A stretch of 9,028 nt of DNA, from the NCBI GenBank assembly GCA_021160185.1, contig JAGHDA010000096.1, positions 1 to 9,028 on the forward strand, in the 5' to 3' direction. This DNA is from Verrucomicrobiota bacterium. GTDB taxonomy: Bacteria > Verrucomicrobiota > Verrucomicrobiia > Limisphaerales > CAZBKV01. How positions within the stretch are numbered: position 1 is the first letter of the stretch; every line of letters begins with the position of its first letter. The translations under genes were made by a program, and so were the position numbers. The notes under the pieces are model-generated. The model made no database searches. It saw only the letters and a list, made by a program, of their open reading frames with translations, and was not told the DNA's origin. Shown piece by piece: positions 7,701 through 9,028 of this stretch.

Positions 7701-8478
7701 TCTCTACGGCAGGCTCCGCCGGGAGTTTCCCTCGGTGAAACTGTACGTGGTTCCGCCTTACTACTGGACGCCGCGCGACGATTACCGCGTCGGCGGCGAG
7801 CGTTACCTGCGGCGGCTGAGCGAAGCCGTTCCCCCGGATGTGCGGCTCGTGTGGACGGGGCCCATCGTCCGCTCGCTCCGGATTGCTCGGGCCGATGTGG
7901 AACATTACCAAGGGCTGGTCCGCCGCAAGGTGATGCTCTGGGACAACACCATCTACGCCCGCCACAATCCTCGGCATTACTTGTTCGACCCGTTCGCCAC
8001 CCAATACCCCGATCGGTTCTGGGAATTGATGAGCGGCGAGGTCCACTACAACGCGGCGGCTTTGGAGATCTACCGGGTCGGACTGCTCTGCGCCGGCTCC
8101 TACCTGTGGAATCCGCAAGCCTACGACGCGCAGAAAACCCTCCGCCTCGCCCTGGCTGCCGTGGCGGGACCGGAGGCCGTGGAGCCCGCGCTGGCTTTCC
8201 GGGACGCGTTCAACGCCTTCTGGGACAAGTGGATGCCGCGCCTGGGAGCTGCGGATAAGTTCCTGCGTCGGGTCAAGGAGGCTAAGGCCCGGTTCCTCAG
8301 CGATCAGGAGATTGAAGCGCTGGAGCGCGCCGCGAAGACTCTGGAGGAAACCCTTGCGGCGTTCCGGAAGACTTGCCGGAACAAGGCGCTTGTCCGGGAG
8401 TGCGAAATCGAAGCGCGCCGTTTCCTTGGTTATCGCGAGGCGCTGCGGGCGTTGCGCGCGTTGCCTGCAGCGGGGTAA
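4717..8478 (+). CDS. Secreted multidomain glycosidase: NPCBM + Ig-like + GH27 alpha-galactosidase + GH84-like module
   Basis: This 1253-residue protein has a Sec signal peptide (residues 1-28). Residues 33-168 form an NPCBM carbohydrate-binding module (FSRGVGTHARS; YDHADWAEARI), and about 196-275 a He_PIG/Ig-like domain. The GH27 barrel starts at LTPPMGWNHW (281-290). Its nucleophile should be D412 (FLKYDWC) and its acid/base D476 (SWRTGGD), with the family's R-x-x-x-D spacing; GGWNDPDY (501-508) is also typical. A beta-sandwich covers about 573-690. It should release alpha-galactose or alpha-N-acetylgalactosamine. After a Pro/Thr linker, residues 710-815 resemble the GH20b-like N-domain found before GH84 barrels, and 838-1120 a GH84-like barrel (RDWPVFRLRSF at 839; D956-D957; VWTGP at 1045), followed by a helical tail. 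GH84 enzymes use an Asp-Asp pair to cleave beta-N-acetylglucosamine. The ATG at 4717 precedes the signal peptide; its ribosome site is weak. The frame is uninterrupted, so the fusion is real unless misassembled. Confidence 0.9.
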   Translation: MNRIAFASRKARVLVVAAAGVLVCAAHGEPSRTNWLSELDLGRVRQGWGKARKDRSVSGAPMRVAGEAFSRGVGTHARSVFWIRCPADALRFQAKTGVDDSAKGTPGSVVFRVYADGKRLWDSGVMRPGQRAKPVDLPIRGARLLTLIVEDGGDGISYDHADWAEARILTEGGKPEAIAGPEEPREIRTPPFPKKPEIHGPSVYGCRPGRPFLYRIPATGQRPMRFAAEGLPSTIRLDPKRGVLEGTAPARGEYRALLRAENAFGKDSKPFKIVSGDVLALTPPMGWNHWYAHYQRVTDATIRQAADAMVESGMADVGYQYVCIDDCWMRAPKSKDPLRVGPLRDAQGNILPNGHFPDMKGLTAYIHAKGLKAGLYTSPGPFTCAGFAGSYGHEQQDVDRFVEWGFDFLKYDWCSYGRTLKRKPTLEDYKRPYRLMGRILRRARRDIVFNLCQYGMGDVWEWGREVGGNSWRTGGDLGFELNRIFEVALRNAAIGKWNGPGGWNDPDYIQIGYVGDARGGGLPRPCPLSPNEQYAFFSMWCLLAAPLFYSGDMTRLDPFTLNILCNPELIEVDQDPLGLCGKVHRIDENLFLLIKPLADGSRAVGLFSQGEFPAETTLEWRDLGLRGPQRVRDLWRRQDLGVFAGALPARVGRRSGEVYRFFPLEQPAPADRTETTADAAPWPHFFTGEILPPPQESRALEGPWTLCRKGAPGRIAVFAGPDAPRAAQIAAAEICERVRRLGFPKPRIARDPKEADAAAVLFELAAADDAGAAARLRSAGTEPVLRPEGYAIGCRRRKGRIWVTALGADAAGLCFAGKTLQQMLEPHGEKLLFHPRNVRDWPVFRLRSFKGEGQDWAALRAIGRWAPNGKFNCLDICYTTLGPDQWPRPSEAYKSFVREMARFMRPRGLDVMPFVNPYYLWKEHIEVSDEKDLEALARTCAIGPSAGCGRVMLCLDDFASKPVRREGRLYRVASPKDRERFGDDLARVNAAMIRDLYGRLRREFPSVKLYVVPPYYWTPRDDYRVGGERYLRRLSEAVPPDVRLVWTGPIVRSLRIARADVEHYQGLVRRKVMLWDNTIYARHNPRHYLFDPFATQYPDRFWELMSGEVHYNAAALEIYRVGLLCAGSYLWNPQAYDAQKTLRLALAAVAGPEAVEPALAFRDAFNAFWDKWMPRLGAADKFLRRVKEAKARFLSDQEIEALERAAKTLEETLAAFRKTCRNKALVRECEIEARRFLGYREALRALRALPAAG

Positions 8479-8498
8479 GCGCGGGCGCAGGGAGATTT

Positions 8499-8513
8499 CG
8501 GAAGCCTCTTCCG
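8499..8513 (+). terminator. Short hairpin after the glycosidase gene, possible terminator
   Basis: CGGAAG-CCT-CTTCCG forms a six-pair stem with a three-base loop, 21 bases after the glycosidase stop and between it and the convergent tRNA gene. No T-run follows on the plus strand. On the minus strand a T-rich stretch (TCTCTCTCTTTT) precedes the hairpin rather than follows it. Its position suggests it stops or stabilises transcripts, but the evidence is thin. Confidence 0.3.
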
Positions 8514-8540
8514 CGGCGGGCGCGAGCGAAAAGAGAGAGA

Positions 8541-8627
8541 TGGTGCCGGCGGAGGGGGTCGAACCCACACGGCCTCGCGGCCACCAGATTTTGAGTCTGG
8601 CGCGTCTGCCAATTCCGCCACGCCGGC
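8541..8627 (-). tRNA. tRNA-Leu (anticodon CAA)
   Basis: The minus strand folds as a complete class II tRNA of 87 bases including an encoded CCA end. The acceptor stem is GCCGGCG / CGCCGGC with discriminator A. The D region is GGCGGAATTGGCAGACGC, the anticodon stem is CCAGA / TCTGG, and the loop CTCAAAA places anticodon CAA (complement of 8591-8593), which reads leucine codon TTG. The long variable arm GGCCGCGAGGCC and the T arm with GGTTCGACCC complete it. Upstream, TTGACG (8680-8675) could be a -35 box, but no good -10 follows at the right distance. Its 3' end faces the carbohydrate locus. Confidence 0.97.
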
Positions 8628-9028
8628 GCCCAACAACGCTTCACAGCCAATCACGCATCGGTCTGCAAATCAAGCGTCAAATGCGCGAGACGTTCGCGCC
8701 CTGCTGACTCAAGAGTTTTGACACTGGGAGAGGTTGGCTGGAGACGGCTGGAGGAGGTCGTGGATTCCAAAAGGATGAGGCCGGCGATCGAAAGGAACGT
8801 TGAGGAGTCGAAAGACGGCTAAAGAGGCGTTGCCTTGAGGGAGAGAGCGCTATGCGGGGCGCAGGCGACAGGGCCGCACGCGCCTCCTTGAGGGAGCGTG
8901 CGGGTAGGGGGAGTCCTAGCCCGACTTCGCGGATTGGGGGTATGCTCTTGCGTAACTCATTGGAACAGAACAAGAGGATTCAAAAGGTCGGCACTACAGC
9001 AGCTTAATTGGCCAGGAGGCCATGGGCG
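8628..9028. other. Intergenic region without a convincing gene; short repeats and hairpins
   Basis: I find no coding region here that I would defend. The one long frame (complement 8677-8973) is dominated by Ser, Pro, Arg and Leu, has no recognisable motif or good ribosome site, and reaches into the presumed tRNA promoter. Visible elements are a tandem pair of GGCTGGAG with a ten-base period (8736-8743, 8746-8753), an 11-base direct repeat (8833-8843, 8886-8896), an imperfect hairpin with seven-pair arms (8875-8902), and a small hairpin TGGCC-AGGA-GGCCA (9009-9022). An ATG at 9022 has AGGAGG only two bases before it, too close for a normal start. Confidence 0.5.
8833..8902. repeat. 11-bp direct repeat and an imperfect hairpin
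   Basis: CCTTGAGGGAG occurs at 8833-8843 and again at 8886-8896, start to start 53 bases apart. The second copy forms the tip of a hairpin whose outer arms CGCACGC (8875-8881) and GCGTGCG (8896-8902) match perfectly over seven pairs, with a three-base bulge and a short inner stem. No T-run follows, so I do not call it a terminator. It could be part of a structured RNA or a dispersed repeat. Confidence 0.5.

Noticed and set aside
6157..8568. An 803-residue open frame on the minus strand opposite the glycosidase gene
   Set aside because: It is composition-driven (Arg, Ala, Pro, Glu), carries no recognisable domain, and lies wholly opposite the GH27/GH84-like coding region before running into the tRNA.
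8677..8973. A 98-residue minus-strand frame
   Set aside because: It is Ser/Pro/Arg-rich without motifs, covers the presumed tRNA promoter region and direct repeats, and lacks a good ribosome site.
1..9028. CRISPR array or defence system
   Set aside because: No regularly spaced repeats of CRISPR length and no nuclease, reverse transcriptase, toxin-antitoxin or phage-like genes are visible.

Overview
The window is GC-rich DNA, about two thirds G+C by eye. It carries a compact glycan-degradation locus, bounded on the left by the end of an insertion sequence and on the right by a tRNA-Leu gene. Tat-exported sugar-isomerase-like proteins, NPCBM-containing glycosidases and pectate-lyase-superfamily beta-helix proteins in small divergent clusters without SusC/SusD suggest a PVC-type bacterium (Planctomycetes, Verrucomicrobia, Kiritimatiellota, Lentisphaerae) or a similar polysaccharide degrader. 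That is inference; the window has no phylogenetic marker.

Layout. Positions 1-315 (minus strand) hold the start of an IS3-type transposase OrfA and its likely terminal end. Positions 510-1289 (plus) encode a six-helix membrane protein of unknown function, whose last 23 bases overlap tail-to-tail with the next gene. Positions 4502-1267 (minus) look like a three-gene operon: a Tat-exported sugar isomerase/epimerase-like TIM barrel, a second cytoplasmic TIM-barrel paralogue, and a secreted right-handed beta-helix protein of the pectate-lyase superfamily. A strong GC-rich inverted repeat lies between the second and third genes. Positions 4503-4716 form a divergent promoter region with an 8-bp inverted repeat. 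Positions 4717-8478 (plus) encode one 1253-residue secreted enzyme: signal peptide, NPCBM, Ig-like domain, a complete GH27 alpha-galactosidase with its C-terminal beta-sandwich, then a complete GH84-like beta-N-acetylglucosaminidase-type region. Positions 8541-8627 (minus) are tRNA-Leu(CAA) with an encoded CCA end. The remaining 400 bases hold short repeats and hairpins but no convincing gene.

How it may work. The large enzyme would remove terminal alpha-galactose or alpha-N-acetylgalactosamine with its GH27 half and a second sugar, possibly a beta-linked N-acetylhexosamine, with its GH84-like half. The beta-helix protein may bind or cut the same polysaccharide outside the cytoplasm. The two TIM-barrel proteins may process released or oxidised sugars, one beyond the inner membrane and one in the cytoplasm. 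The most unusual object is the GH27 + GH84-like fusion, whose second half keeps the catalytic Asp-Asp pair but appears to lack a conserved substrate-binding Asp.
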